Of a stretch of DNA of 64,000 nucleotides, positions 11,071 to 22,841 are shown piece after piece. Source of the stretch: Arachis hypogaea (taxonomy: Eukaryota; Streptophyta; Magnoliopsida; Fabales; Fabaceae); contig NC_092042.1 of the NCBI RefSeq assembly GCF_003086295.3, positions 45,320,137-45,384,136 on the forward strand. The letters run 5' to 3'. The translations under genes were made by a program, and so were the position numbers. Numbering within the stretch: position 1 is the stretch's first letter; each line of letters opens with the position of its first letter. A model generated the notes under the pieces. It had not been told where the DNA came from and did no database searches. It worked only from the letters and a program-made list of their open reading frames with translations.

Positions 11071-12224
11071 TAGATAAATAAAATAGGATAAAAAGAAATT
11101 AAGAAGTAATAATATCTCAGAGTTTTAAGTGAAGCTCAGATTCTAATTTAGATGAGCGGGGCTAGTAGCTTTTTGTTTCTGAACAGTTTTGGCATCTCAC
11201 TTTATCCTTTGAAATTCAGAATGATTGGCATCCATAGGAACTCAGAATTCAGATAGTATTTTTGATTCTCTTAGTTTAATATATTGATTCTTGAACACAG
11301 CTACTTTATGAGTCTTGGCCGTGACCCTAAGTACTTTGTTTTCCAGTATTACCACCGGATACATAAATGCCACAGACACATAACTGGGTGAACCTTTTCA
11401 GATTGTGACTTAGCTTTGCTAAAGTCCCCCAATTAGAGGTGTCCAGAGTTCTTAAGCACACTCTTTTTTCTTTGGATCACGACTTTAACCACTCAGTCTC
11501 AAGCTTTTCACTTGGACCTGCATGCCACAAGCACATGGTTATGGGCCCTCCTATCCACTGATGCTCAAAGCCTTGGATCCTTTTTACCCTTGCCTTTTGG
11601 TTTTAAGGGCTATTGGCTTTTTTCTTTTTCTTGATCCAATGGAATATTGTAATTTTTTAAAAAAAATTTTCACTGCTTTTTCTTGCTTCAAGAATCAAAT
11701 TCATGATTTTTCAGATCAGCAATAATATTTTTCGTGTTCCTCATTCTTTCAAGAGCCAATATTCATAAAATTCAAGATAAAAAATATGTACTGTTCAAGC
11801 ATTCATTCAGAGAAAAAAAAGTATTGCCACCACATATAAATAATTAGAATTTTCCTTATTAAGAACTCAAAAAAAATATTGCGTCTTTATTCTAAAAATC
11901 TACTGTTTTATTCATGTTTGATGATGATGTACAAAATAAACTATAGCTTAATTGGAGATAGAATCAAAATAGAGACTAATTACTACTACTAATATATAAC
12001 TTCTAAGGTAAATTCCTAATAAGAACAGTTATCACAGAGTTAAGGCAAAGATTAGGACTCAACAACCTTTATTTTGGGAAGTGGATGTTCCTCTAGTCTG
12101 TGGGATGCTTGGTCCTTCAAGAGGTAATTTTTAATGCTTCAGTTCCTTCAAGTCACATCCTTGCTCTTCCTGTTCCCTTAGGTGCCATGATCTTGATGAG
12201 TTTTAGCTCAATGATCATGGCAAA
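11071..12224 (-). other. 3' untranslated region of element A
   Basis: No credible ORF. The minus-strand sequence of about 11070-12050 is shared with the C tail at 61520-62456; both have GTATCCGGTGGTAATACTGG and AACTGTTCAGAA nearby. That links A and C as one family. Confidence 0.75.
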
Positions 12225-12261
12225 TCACACAAACTTAGAGGTTTGCTTGTCCTCAAGCAAA
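12225..12261 (-). promoter_or_regulatory. Second, internal hairpin + purine-tract-like module in A
   Basis: On the minus strand TTTGCTTG-AGGA-CAAGCAAA (12261 to 12242) is a perfect 8-bp stem with an AGGA loop, then CCTCTAAGTTTGTGTG. It lies about 1.2 kb upstream of the LTR-adjacent copy and differs from it in the outer base pair and in the loop. Confidence 0.65.
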
Positions 12262-12558
12262 AGAAAGGAAATGAGAGGAATAGAAGGAGAGGCACTTTTG
12301 AAATTCAAAAGATATGATGAGTTAAAAAAGATATGAGAAGAAATTAAAAAGATTTGAAAAGAATTCAAAAAGATAGATGAGTTTTGAAAAAGATTTGAAA
12401 AGAAATTAAAGAAAAATCAAGAAATATGTTTAGGATAAATTTTTTTTTTTGAATTTGAAGTTGAAAGATGAGAGTTTGTAACATGTTTATGCAAGAAATC
12501 ATGAATTGAAACATGAAAATTGGAAAAATTTGAATTGAAAACGAAATTACCTCATTCC

Positions 12559-12855
12559 CACAATCCTGGCATTAAACGCCCAAACACTGCATGTTTTGGG
12601 AGTTTAACCCCCATGTGTAGCTTCTCCTGGGCGTTCAATGCCCAGCTGTTGCTTCTTTCTGGCGTTGAACGCCAGGAACTCCTTTGTCACTGGGCATTTT
12701 TCTGAACGCCCAGGACACTGTCAATCTGGCGTTAAATGCCCAGAAGGTGCTTCTTTCTGGCGTTTAATGCCAAGATGGCTATCCTTACTGGCGTTGAACG
12801 CCCAGTGGATGCTTCTTTTGGGCGTTCAACGCCCAAAACAACTTTTACTGGCTTT
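12559..12855. repeat. GGCGTTNAACGCC palindrome array between integrase and 3' LTR of A
   Basis: There are about eight imperfect copies spaced 30-45 bp apart. Good examples are CTGGCGTTGAACGCCAG (12659-12675, 8-bp arms) and an 11-bp-arm palindrome at 12816-12838 (TTTTGGGCGTT / AACGCCCAAAA). The flanking pair switches between T-A (CTGGCG...CGCCAG) and G-C (GGGCG...CGCCC) with pairing kept. Similar motifs occur in both LTRs and inside the gag-protease linker. Confidence 0.8.
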
Positions 12856-12982
12856 TTCACACCAGTAAGTTTCCAAATTCCCCTGTAACTCTGTGAACTC
12901 AAGCAATTGCTATTCTACCTTGAAGATAACTGAGATATACTTGTAAAAATTATTTAATTTAATAAATAAACTTCGTAACTGA

Positions 12983-12998
12983 CTGGGTTGCCTCCCAG
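12983..12998 (-). promoter_or_regulatory. Post-integrase hairpin CTGGG-AGGCAA-CCCAG
   Basis: Read on the minus strand it is a 5-bp stem with loop AGGCAA, preceded by AAGAAGCGCTTA. It lies about 45 bp after the integrase stop. B (37485-37502) and the fragment at 30492-30507 have the same loop with T-A or A-T rich outer pairs instead. Confidence 0.7.
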
Positions 12999-13040
12999 TA
13001 AGCGCTTCTTTATTGTCTTTAGCTGGACTATTACTAAGCT

Positions 13041-13995
13041 TTAATCAAGCCTCAGTTTTGAGCATTCTAGCTCAAAATTGCTTTCAAGATAATGTTTAAC
13101 TCTCTATCCATTAACAATGAACTTTTTTGTTAGAATCATTATCTTGAAGCTCTACGTATCCATATGGTGACACACTTGTAATCACATATGGTCCTCACCA
13201 CCGGGATTTCAATTTCCTGGGGAATAATCTGAGCCTAGAATTAAATAGCAGAACTTTCTGCCCTGGCTCAAAGACTCTGGATGACAACTTCTTATCATGC
13301 CATCTTTTTGCTTTCTCTTTGTATATTTTTGCATTTTCGAAAGCATTGAGTCTAAATTCCTCTAGCTCATTTAACTGGAGCAATCATTTTTCTCCAGCTA
13401 ACTTGGCATCAAGGTTTAGGAATCTGGTTGCCCAATAGGCCTTATGTTCTAGTTCCACTGGCAAGTGACAGGCTTTTCCATACACAAGCTGGTATGGAGA
13501 AGTTCCTATAGGAGTCTTGAATGCTGTTCTGTATGCCCATAGAGCATCATCCAAGCTTCTTGCCCAATCCCTTCTACGGTTAATGACAGTCCGTTCCAGG
13601 ATTCTTTTAAGTTCTCTATTAGAGACTTCAGCTTGTCCATTTGTCTGTGGATGATATGGAGTAGCTACCCTGTGGCTAACTCCATATCGAACCAAAACAA
13701 AGTAAAGCTGTTTATTGCAGAAGTAAGTACCCCCATCACTGATTAATACTCTAGGGGTACCAAATCTGCTGAAGATGTGTTTCTAGAGGAATTTTAGCAC
13801 TATTTTGGTGTCATTAGTGGGTGTTGCAATAGCTTCCACCCATTTGGATACATAATCTATTGCCACCAGAATATAAGTGTTTGAGTATGATGGTGGGAAA
13901 GGCCCCATGAAGTCAATACCTCATACATCAAACAACTCAATCTCCAAGATCCCTTGTTGAGGTATGGCATAACTGTGAGGCAAATTGCCAGATCT
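13041..13995 (-). pseudogene. Integrase of element A, broken
   Basis: Integrase would insert the element cDNA into nuclear DNA. The piece continues the RT/RNase H frame. The HHCC zinc-finger region straddles 14110-13995. Its CX2C appears damaged: a Tyr sits where the first Cys is expected, then a TAA at 13996. The core follows with GIDFMGP, a Lys-Trp-Val-Glu segment, an ISDGG-type Asp and an ELKRILE-type Glu, so the D,D,E residues can be traced. The tail keeps a GPY/F-like GPYVITSVSP motif after LKSRW. Stops: TGA 13921 (Trp codon position), TAG 13783, TGA 13384 and TGA 13195. A one-base shift near the end precedes a final TAA at 13041-13043. Downstream is the 12983 hairpin. It cannot make a working enzyme. 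Confidence 0.85.
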
Positions 13996-15597
13996 TTAGC
14001 AACTGTCATAATTAAGTACAAACACTCGGGAATCCTTATAAAGAGTAGGCCAGTAGAAGCCACATTGGAGAACTCTTGTGGCTGTTTGCTCACTTCCAAA
14101 ATGTCCTTCATACTGTGATCCATGACAGTGCCAGAGGATCTTCTGTGCTTCTTCTTTAGGCACACATCTACGGATTACTCCATCTGCACATCTCTTGAAG
14201 AGATATGGTTCATCCCAAAGATAGTACTTTGCATCCGTGATCAACTTCTTTGATTGCTGCCTACTGTACTCTTTGGGTATGAATCTTACTGCCTTGTAGT
14301 TTGCAATGTCTGCAAACCATGGCACTTCCTGGATGGCAAAGAGTTGCTCATCCGAAAAGGTCTCAGAGATCTCAGTAAGAGGGAGGGACGCCCCTTCTAC
14401 TGGTTCTATTCGGGACAGGTGATCTGCTACTTGGTTCTCTATCCCTTTTCTGTCTCTTATTTCTATATCAAACTCTTCCAGAAGCAACACCCATCTGATG
14501 AGTCTGGGTTTTGAATCCTGCTTTGTGAGTAGATATTTAAGAGCAGCATGATCAGTGTACACAATCACTTTTGATCCTACTAAATAGGATCTGAATTTGT
14601 CAATGGCGTAAAACACTGCAAGTAGCTCTTTTTCTGTGGTTGTGTAGTTCTTCTGTGCGTCATTTAAAATACGACTCGCATAGTAAATGACGTGCAGAAG
14701 CTTGTCATGCCTTTGGCCCAACACTGCACCAATGGCATGGTCGCTGGCATCACACATCAGTTCAAATGGTAATGTCCAGTTTGGTGCAGAGATGATTGGT
14801 GCTGTGACCAATTTAGCTTTCAGAGTCTCAAATGCCTGCAGACACTCCTTATCAAAGATAAATGGCGTGTCAGCAGCTAGCAGATTACTTAGAGGTTTGG
14901 CAATTTTTGAAAAATCCTTTATAAACCTCCTATAGAATCCTGCATGCCCCAGAAAGCTTCTGATTGCCTTAACATTGGCTGGTGGTGGTAATTTTTCAAT
15001 TACCTCTACCTTAGCTTGACCCACCTCTATTCTCCTGTTCGAGATTTTGTGCCTAAGGACAATTCCTTCAGTCACCATAAAGTGACATTTCTCCCAGTTT
15101 AAAACTAGGTTAGTCTCTTGGCACATCTTTAGAACAAGTGCTAGATGGTCAAGACAGGAGCTGAATGAGTCTCCAAATACTGAAAAGTCATCCATGAAGA
15201 CTTCCAAAAATTTTTCCACCATATTAGAGAAAATTGAGAGCATGCATATTTGAAAGGTTGTAGGTGCATTGCACAGGCCAAATGGCATCCTTCTGTATGC
15301 AAATACTCCAGATGGACATGTGAATGCCGTTTTCTCTTGATCCTGGGGATCTACTGCAATTTGATAATAACCTGAATATCCATCCAGGAAGCAGTAGTAT
15401 TCATGACCTGCTAGTCTTTCTAGCATCTGGTCTATGAATGGTAAAGGAAAATGATCCTTTCTGGTAGCTGTATTGAGCCTTCTATAATCAATACACATAC
15501 GCCACCCAGTAACTGTTCTTGTAGGAACCAGTTCATTTTTTTCATTTTGAACCACTGTCATGCCACCCTTCTTGGGGATGACTTGGACAGGGCTCAC
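13996..15597 (-). pseudogene. Reverse transcriptase - RNase H of element A (long open stretch)
   Basis: RT copies the element RNA to DNA, and RNase H removes the RNA. The 533-codon open stretch begins just after the stop at 15598 and includes RT motifs: a [14 protein letters not shown] block, [14 protein letters not shown], the YSGYYQI region, [11 protein letters not shown] and the catalytic FMDDF (codons at 15198 to 15184). RNase H follows, with [23 protein letters not shown], a YTDH aspartate and the VADHLSR end. All key acidic residues seem present. It then enters the start of integrase, up to TAA at 13996. The stretch is really the middle of a longer polyprotein frame; its own first ATG is probably not a natural start. 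Athila lineage, from the FMDDF and LCNAP wording. Confidence 0.9.
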
Positions 15598-16728
15598 CTA
15601 GGGGCTATCAGAAATAGAATAAATGATCCCAGCCTCTAGTAATTTAGTGACCTCCTTCTGCACTACTTCCTTCATGGCTGGATTCAGCCGCCTTTGTGGT
15701 TGAACCACTGGCTTGGCATCACCTTCCAATAGAATCTTGTGCATGCATTTGGCTGGGCTAATGCCCTTAAGATCATTGATGGACCACCCAAGAGCTGTCT
15801 TGTGTGTCCTTAGCACTTGAATTAGTGCTTTCTCTTCCTGTGGCTCTAAGGTAGAACTTATGATTACAGGAAAGGTATCACCTTCTCGTAGAAATGCATA
15901 TTTCAGAGATGGTGGTAATGGTTTGAGCTCGGGTTTAGGAGGTTTCTCCTCTTCCTGAGGGATTTTCAGAGGTTCTATCATTCTCTCTGATTCCTCCAGA
16001 TCAGGCTGAACATCTTTAAAGATATCCTCTAGCTCTGATTCGAGACTCTCAGTCATATTGACCTCTTTTACCAGAGAGTTAATAATATCAACACTCATGC
16101 AGTCATTTGGGGTGTCTGGATGCTGCATAGCTTTGACAACATACAACTTGAACTCCTTTTTATTGACTCTTAGGGTTACTTCCCCTTTTTGGACATCAAT
16201 AAGGGTTTGGCCAGTTGCTAGGAAAGGTCTTCCTAGAATGAGAGTTGCACTCTTGTGCTCCTCCATTTCCCACACCACAAAGTCAGTAGGAAAGGCGAAT
16301 GGCCCAACCTTGGCAATCATGTCTTCAATCACGCCTGATGGGTATTTAATGGAGCCATCAGCAAGTTGGAGACATATCCGGGTTGGTTTGACTTCTTCAG
16401 TCAAACCAAGCTTTGTGATAATAGATGCAGGTATTAGGTTGATACTTGCCCCAAGATCACATAGAGCTTGCTTGGTACAAGTACCCTCTAATGTGCAATG
16501 TATCATAAAGCTTCCAGGATCTTTAAGCTTCTCAGGTAAGCTTTTCAGAATGACTACACTGCATTCTTCAGTGAGGTAAACTTTTTCAATTTCCCTCCAA
16601 TCCTTCTTATGACTTAAAATCTCTTTCATGAACTTAGCATAAGAGGGTATTTGCTCAAGTGCCTCTGCAAACGGAATCTTTATTTCACGAGTCCTGAGAT
16701 AGTCTGCAAAGCGGGAAAATTGCTTATC
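15598..16728 (-). pseudogene. Protease region of element A
   Basis: Retropepsin would cut the Gag-Pol polyprotein. The frame from the TAG at 16729 to the TAG at 15598 contains CDLGASINLIP, the Athila form of the D-(S/T)-G active site. It also has the flap-like FVVWEMEE and the C-terminal LILGRPFLATG motif. A Pro/Glu-rich spacer follows, then the RT N-terminus up to the SDSP block. The TAG at 15598 sits where B has Trp (SDSPW), so TGG to TAG is likely. The TAG at 16729 follows an LRQAE segment and may have been CAG. It lies in the same frame as RT and integrase. Confidence 0.85.
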
Positions 16729-17225
16729 CTATTCCGCTTGGCGGAGTTTCTGAGGATAAGGCATTTTGGCTTTGTATTCCTCAACCTTAGTTGCTGCAGG
16801 TTTATTGCCTACAGATGTGGTTTGAGGAGCCTTTTTAGATGGGTTATTATCAGCACTTGTATGTGTCTGATCCCCCATTGGTATTTGAATGCCAGGGGTG
16901 GAAGCTGGAGTGGCGTTAGACGCCAACTCCTTACTTGTTTCTGGCGTCTGAACGCCAGAACTATGCTCCCTTTGGGCGTTCAACGCCAAATCCTTGCTTG
17001 TTTCTGGCGTTGAATGCCAGGACTGAGCATGGTTTGGGCGTTCAGCACCAGCATTATTTCTCTCTAGGCTCTGATTGTCCTCAGAGGGATTTTGGGTAGC
17101 CGTTTGTTCATTTCTTGGCTTCCTGCTGCCTGGAGTGAGGTATTTAATGTTTTTCCACTTCTTAATTGAACTGCTTGGCATTCTTCTGTTATCTGTTTTG
17201 ATAACTGCTGTTCTGTTTGCTTCAA
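16729..17225 (-). pseudogene. Gag C-terminal linker of element A, encoding the palindrome repeats
   Basis: The gag frame can be followed past its stop at 17226 through an EECQA..LRSGK-type motif. It then shifts one frame, roughly between 17150 and 17100, into the frame used by protease. Positions 16911-17050 hold four GGCGTT/AACGCC palindromes, which translate as ETSKDLALNA and ETSKELASNA-type repeats. Thus the LTR-type palindrome also sits inside coding sequence. A conserved PYPQKL motif marks the approach to protease. No zinc knuckle is visible. Confidence 0.7.
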
Positions 17226-18059
17226 CTATACTTCCATATTCATATTAGCCATTCTTGTTTCTTGTAATATTTCCTTGAATTCAGCTAACTGTTTTGTTAG
17301 AAAATCTAATTGCTGATTGAATTCGGTAGCTTGATCTACAGGACTGAGTTCAACAGTCACTGTTTTAGCCTCTTCTTTTATGGAAGGTTCACTGCTTAGG
17401 TACAGATGCTGATTTATGACAACTGTATCAATGAGCTCTTGAGCTTCTTCTATTGTCTTTCTCATGTGTATAGATCCACCAGGTGAGTGGTCTAGAGAAA
17501 TCTGAGCTCTTTCTGTAAGCCCATAGTAGAAGATGTCTAACTGTACCCACTCTGAAAACATTTCAGAGGGGCATTTTCTTAGCATCTCTCTGTATCTCTC
17601 ATAAGCATCATAAAGGGATTCATTATCTCCTTGTTTGAAGCCTTGGATACTTAGCCTTAGCTGTGTCATCCGTTTTGGAGGAAAATAGTGATTCAGGAAT
17701 TTTTCTGACAGCTGTTTCCATGTCCTTATGCTGTCCTTAGGTTGGTTATTTAACCACCTCTTAGCTTGCTCTTTTACAGCAAATGGAAACAGTAATAGCC
17801 TGTAGACATCCTGATCTACCTCCTTATCATGTACTGTGTCAGCAATTTGTAAAAATTGTGCCAGAAACTCTGTAGGTTCTTCTTGTGGAAGACCGGAATA
17901 CTGGCAACTTTGCTGCACCATGATAATGAGCTGAGGATTCAACTCAAAACTACTGACTCCGATGGAGGGTATACATATACTACTCCCATATGAAGCAGTA
18001 GTGGGGTTAGCATATGACCCCAGAGTCCTTCTGGACTGTTCATTTCCATTTAGGTCCAT
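17226..18059 (-). pseudogene. Gag (capsid region) of element A
   Basis: Gag forms the cytoplasmic virus-like particle. The ATG at 18057-18059 opens 277 codons with the RRTLGSYANP-type start shared with B and F. The retrotransposon gag domain spans residues ~65-200 (VYRLLLFPFAVKEQAKRWL, ESLYDAYERYREMLRKCP, WVQLDIFYYGL). A Leu/Gln-rich, probably coiled segment follows (FNQQLDFLTKQLAEF). The TAG at 17226 is probably a nonsense change, because the same frame stays gag-like afterwards. A long A-rich leader lies upstream. No CCHC knuckle is seen. Confidence 0.85.
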
Positions 18060-19603
18060 GATGGAGAAAGGGAGATGACTTGGATTTATTTTATTTATTA
18101 AAAATTTCGAAATAATAAAATAAAATAAAATAAAATAAAGACGACAATAAAAATAAATAAAAATAAAATAAATTTAAAAATATTTTATGAAGATTTTCGA
18201 AAAAGTGAGGAGAGAGAAAGTGGTTAGGATATTTTGAAAAAGATAAGAAATAAACAAAAAGTTAATTAGTTAGTTGAAAAAGATTTGAAAATTAACTTTT
18301 GAAAAGATAAGAAGATAAGAAGATATTTTGAAATCAAATTTTTGAAAAAGATATGATTTAAAAAGATATGATATAAAAGATATGAGAAAAGATATGATTA
18401 AAAAAAAGATTTAATCTTTAAAATTAAAATTAATTACTTGACTAACAAGAAACTAAAAGATATGATTCTAGAATTTAAAGATTGAACCTTTCTTAACAAG
18501 AAAGTAACAAACTTCAAAATTTTTGAATCAATCACATTACTTGTTAGCTAAATTTTCGAAAATTTGAAATAAAATTAAGAAAAAGATTTTGAAAAATATT
18601 TTTAAATAATTTTCGAAAATGATAAAAAGAAAAAGAAAAAATTTGATTTTGAAAAAGATTTTGAAAAGATAAGATTTTTTTTTAAAATCGAAATGTTGAC
18701 TTGACTTACAAGAAACAATTAATTTTTTTTTGAAATTTAAAATCATAAAAGGGATAAGATTTGAAAAATTTTGAAATTGAAATCTGATTTTTTATAAAAA
18801 AAATTCGAAAATATAGCTTAAAAATAGTTATAAAAGATATTTTTTTGAATTTTGAATTTTTTTTATGAAAGAGAAAAACACACAAAAGACACAAGACTCA
18901 AAATTTTTAGATCTAATGCTCCTTGTTTTCAAAAATTTTGGAGGGAAAACACCAAGGAACAGCAAACTTAAAAATTTTAAGATCAAAACATATAGAAGAA
19001 TTAAGAACACTTTGAAGATTCACAAGAACACCAAGAACAAAAGAAAGAACATGAAACATAAAATTTTTGGGAAAACTAAAATAAATTTTCGAAAATTATA
19101 AAAAGATTAACAAGAAAATACCAAACTTAAAGTTTGGCACAAGAATTAATCAAAGAAAAATTATTTTTGAAAAAGATTTTAAAAAGAAGATACCCAATTA
19201 CCAAGAACATAGACCAACGCTCTAGCCAATTGGGCAGTAAAGGTAACACTTTTTTTTTTGAAGAGGTATATTTATATTATTCCTTTCGGAAGACTAATGC
19301 TTTGGAAAAGAACAAGAAAAACTAAAAATCAAACATGAAAAATAAACAAGAACAGTTTAAAGATCAAAGAACACAAATTCAAAAATTTAAAAGGAAAATA
19401 TAAAATATGCAATTGACACCAAACTTAGAACAAGATACTAAACTCACGAAAAAAATTAAAAATTGATAAAGAAAAATAATATTTTTGAAAAATTTTTGAA
19501 AAGAGAATAAATGACTCAGAATTTAATGACTCTATAGCAAAAAAAATAAATTATTCCTAATCTAAGCAATAAAATAAACATTTAGTTGTTCAAACTCGAA
19601 CAA
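18060..19603 (-). other. A-rich untranslated leader of element A
   Basis: About 1.5 kb with repeated GAAAAAGAT/TTTTCGAAAAT-like words and no credible ORF. On the minus strand TTTAAGTTTGGTATTTT (about 19119-19135) is part of a palindrome CCAAACTT-t-AAGTTTGG. CTAAGTTTGGTGTC lies at about 19417-19430. Both resemble the polypurine-tract core near the 3' LTR. Confidence 0.65.
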
Positions 19604-19621
19604 TCCCTGGGAACGGCGCCA
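19604..19621 (-). promoter_or_regulatory. Primer binding site of element A
   Basis: On the minus strand TGGCGCCGTTCCCAGGGA begins seven bases after the LTR end. The first ten bases equal the tRNA-Asp complementary site seen exactly in B; the rest differ. Confidence 0.75.
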
Positions 19622-19627
19622 AAAACT

Positions 19628-21182
19628 TGGTGCATAAAATTGTAATCCCAATATCAAAATCAAGATTTCTTATGATTTCGTACCATTAACCAGCAAGTGC
19701 ACTGGGTCATCCAAGTAATACCTTACGTGAGTAAGGGTCGATCCCACGGAGATTGTTGGTTTGAAGCAAGCTATGTTTATTTTATTATTCTTAGTCAGGA
19801 TATCAATTATAATTATCAGTTTGAATTATTAGAAAAATAAAAGAGCGTGAAATAATTACTTGTTATGCAATAATGGAGAATATGTTGGAGTTTTGGAGAT
19901 GCTTTGTCCTTCTTATTTAAGCTTTCCTCTTGTATTCCTCTTCCCACACGCAAGGCTCCTTCAATGGCAAGCTGTATGTAGGGTGTCACCGTTGTCAATG
20001 GCTACTTCCCATCCTCTCAGTGAAAATGGTCCAAATGCTCTGTCACAGCACGGCTAATCATCTGTTGGTTCTCGATCATGCCAGAATAGAATCCGTTGAT
20101 TCTTTTGCGTTTGTCATCACGCCCAACAATCGCGAGTTTGAAGCTCGTCACAGCCATCCAATCCTTGAATCCTGCTCAGAATACCACAGACAAGGTTTAG
20201 ACTTTCCGGATTCTCATGAATGCCGCCATCAATTCTAGCTTATACCACGAAGATTCTGATTAAGGAATCTAAGAAATACTCATTCAATCTAATGTAGAAC
20301 GGAGGTGGTTGTTAGGCACAAGTTCATGGGTTGAGGAAGGTGATGAGTGTCACAGATCATCACCTTCTTCATAGTGAAGCGCGAATGAATATCTTAGATA
20401 GGAACAAGCATGTTTGAATGGAAAACAGAAAGAATTGCATTAATTCATCGGGACGCTACAGAGCTCCTCACCCCCAACAATGGGGTCTAGAGACTCATGC
20501 CGTCAAAGAGTATAAAATTCAGATCTAAAAATGTCATGAGGTACAAAATAAGTCTCTAAAAGTTGTTTAAATATTAAACTAGTAACCTAGGTTTACAGAA
20601 TATGAGTAAACTAAGATAATTGGTGTAGAAATTCACTTCTGGGGCCCACTTAGTGTGTGCTGGGACTGAGACTTAAGCTTCTCACGTGCCTGGGCTGTTT
20701 GTGGAGTTGAACACCAGGTTGTAACGTGTTTTTGGCGTTGAACCCCAACTTGTAACCTGTTTCTGGCGCTGGACGCCAGACTACAACATGGAAATGGCGT
20801 TGAACGCCAGTTTACGTCATCTATCTTCGCGCAAAGTATGAACTATTATATGTTGCTGGAAAGCCCTGGATGTCTACTTTCCAACCCAATTGAGAGCACG
20901 CCAATTGGCTCCTGTAGCTCAAAAAAATCCATTTCGAGTGCAGGGAGGTCAGAATCCAACAGCATCAGCAGTCCTTTTTCAGCCTAAATCAGATTTTTGC
21001 TCAGCTCCCTCAATTTCAACCAGAAAATACCTGAAATCATAGAAAAACATACAAACTCATAGTAAAGTCCAGAAATGTGATTTTTGTTTAAAAACTAATA
21101 AGATTCTATTAAAAACTAATCAAAACATGCTAAAATTTATATGAAATTACCCCCAAAAAGCATATAAAATATCCGCTCATCA
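19628..21182 (-). repeat. 5' LTR of element A (1555 bp)
   Basis: On the minus strand it starts TGATGAGCGG at 21182 and ends CACCA at 19628. The U3 palindromes (GGCGTTGAACGCC type) lie at about 20695-20815. A TATTTAAA (20573 to 20566) downstream of them is a candidate TATA box. It is complete, unlike the 3' LTR. Confidence 0.9.
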
Positions 21183-21366
21183 GTACCGTATGAACCATAT
21201 GTAGAATCACCTCAATTCCAACACAATTGCTCCCAAGAACCACCTCTATATATACCATCTCCATACCCTTACCAAGATGAACCACCTTCCAATTATGAGC
21301 CCTTTCTCCCAAACAATGAACCCTCTCTTCCCATACCACCTCCAATGGATGAGTCTCTTCAAGTGT
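21183..21366 (+). pseudogene. E2 ORF, continued after element A
   Basis: It resumes in the frame of 9529-9881 with a Pro/Tyr/Ser-rich stretch (YEPYVESPQFQ and on) until the deletion junction at about 21363, where AAGTGTGGGGAGG follows. The first five bases are the right copy of the GTACC duplication. Confidence 0.65.
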
Positions 21367-22841
21367 GGGGAGGTTGTCCGACCGATCTCCGTGGGTAACT
21401 ACTTCCTTTCTCAACACCAATTCTTAGTTTTCTTTGTTAGTTAGTTGTTGCATTGCATGATAGGTTGCATGATAGTTAGAGTTTGTATATATTCTACCCA
21501 TTTGTATGTTAGGACTACTTGATTAGAGTAATGATTTCTTTTCCAAGAAAACTGTTTTAGGGCACCCTAGCAATTTGAAAATTTTTGTGTTGAACTTGCT
21601 TGAAGAATTTATTTTGGAACATGGTTTTTGAGCTAAGAACACATAAGCATGTAATTTTGAGTCCAATTATGTGGTTACATCATATAACCACTTATTTTCA
21701 TTCTTGTGTGCATTGTTCTCTTTCTATGATTGTAATATTTGATTTGTTTGATTCTATATGTCCATTATTCTATGTATACATGCATTTATATGATTGAGGC
21801 CATTGTTTCAAATAGCTCACTTACCCAAATAGCCTTACCTTTTACCTTCCATTGTTAGCCAACTTTGGGCCTATTTAATCCCTTTTGTTCTTAATTTTAG
21901 CACATCACTACCCCTAAGTGAAAAATAATAAATGTCCCTTAATTTGGATCTTTGATTAGCTTAGGCTAGTGAGAGTGTGTATCATTTAGGTATGGGAACT
22001 TGGGAACATTGGTTGAGGTAAAAGAGTGTTTTGTATTTTTATTAGAAATTTTGGAAATTTGGTACATATTCATGCACTAAATGTAAAACCATATGCATTG
22101 ATACGTTTGTATATATTTTAGTTTGAAAAAAAATGATAGAGAAAAAAAAAGAAAAATAAAAAGAAAAAAATATATGTGTATAAAAGAAAAAGAAAAAGAA
22201 AAGAAAGTAATAAAAAGGGGACAAAAATGCCCCAAAATAAAGTAATAATAATAATGCATATGGAATGTGAATTAGAGAGAATGCATGAGTATGTGAAAAA
22301 AAGTGGAATCATGGGTAGCAAGGCATTGTATTAGAATTGTATAGGTTGTTATATGTGTTTGGTGAGAGCTTAGGTTAATCAAAGATTCAAATTTCAAGCT
22401 CACTTGACCATATACATCCTTACCTTTACCCTAGCCCCATTACAACCTATGAATAAGACCTCAAGATAAATGTATGCATGCATTGAATAATTGTTGATTG
22501 TTAGATGAAAACAAATCTTGGAAAGCATGATTAGAAGAGAATTGAGTGATCAACCCTATACACTTCCGGTGAGGGTTTGATGTTCAATTCCTTGTTTACG
22601 TCTTTCATGAGCTTTTTTCTTACAAGTCTATTTGAACTTCTTTTTTATATTTGAATTGGTGGAATTCATGAATCATCATATGACGTTAGCCATACTTGTT
22701 CATATATATCTTCGAGATTGATTTACTTTTAACCAAGTAGGTAGAATCATTCTGCATTTAGCTGCATCCATATAGATATGTGCATATAGTTTAATTGCAT
22801 TGAATAAATGTTCATACCCCTTTTCTTGTCTTTCTTGGTTT
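21367..22841 (+). other. Non-coding 3' tail of E2
   Basis: It is homologous to about 3100-4573 of E1. The A-rich tract is at about 22128-22205. No credible gene is present. Confidence 0.7.

Larger units (their letters stand above)
9882..21182 (-). mobile_element. Element A: full-length Athila-type Ty3/gypsy element, inactive
   Basis: The 11.3-kb element has LTRs at both ends, a GTACC duplication, primer site, gag, protease, RT, RNase H, integrase, 3' hairpins and polypurine tract, all on the minus strand. Every enzyme region carries stop codons, and gag and pol are out of frame, so it is dead. A and C share LTR sequence and 3' tail, so A-type elements are the likely enzyme source for C. The protease-RT-RH-IN order with an Athila-like gag supports the lineage. 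Confidence 0.92.

Noticed and set aside
12100..12336. Short ORF between integrase and 3' LTR of A as an env-like gene
   Set aside because: It lies on the strand opposite to the element and overlaps the hairpin module; no signal peptide or membrane segment is convincing.
18537..19325. Lys/Phe-rich ORFs in the leader of A
   Set aside because: A/T-rich leader sequence, no family features, not conserved with B.
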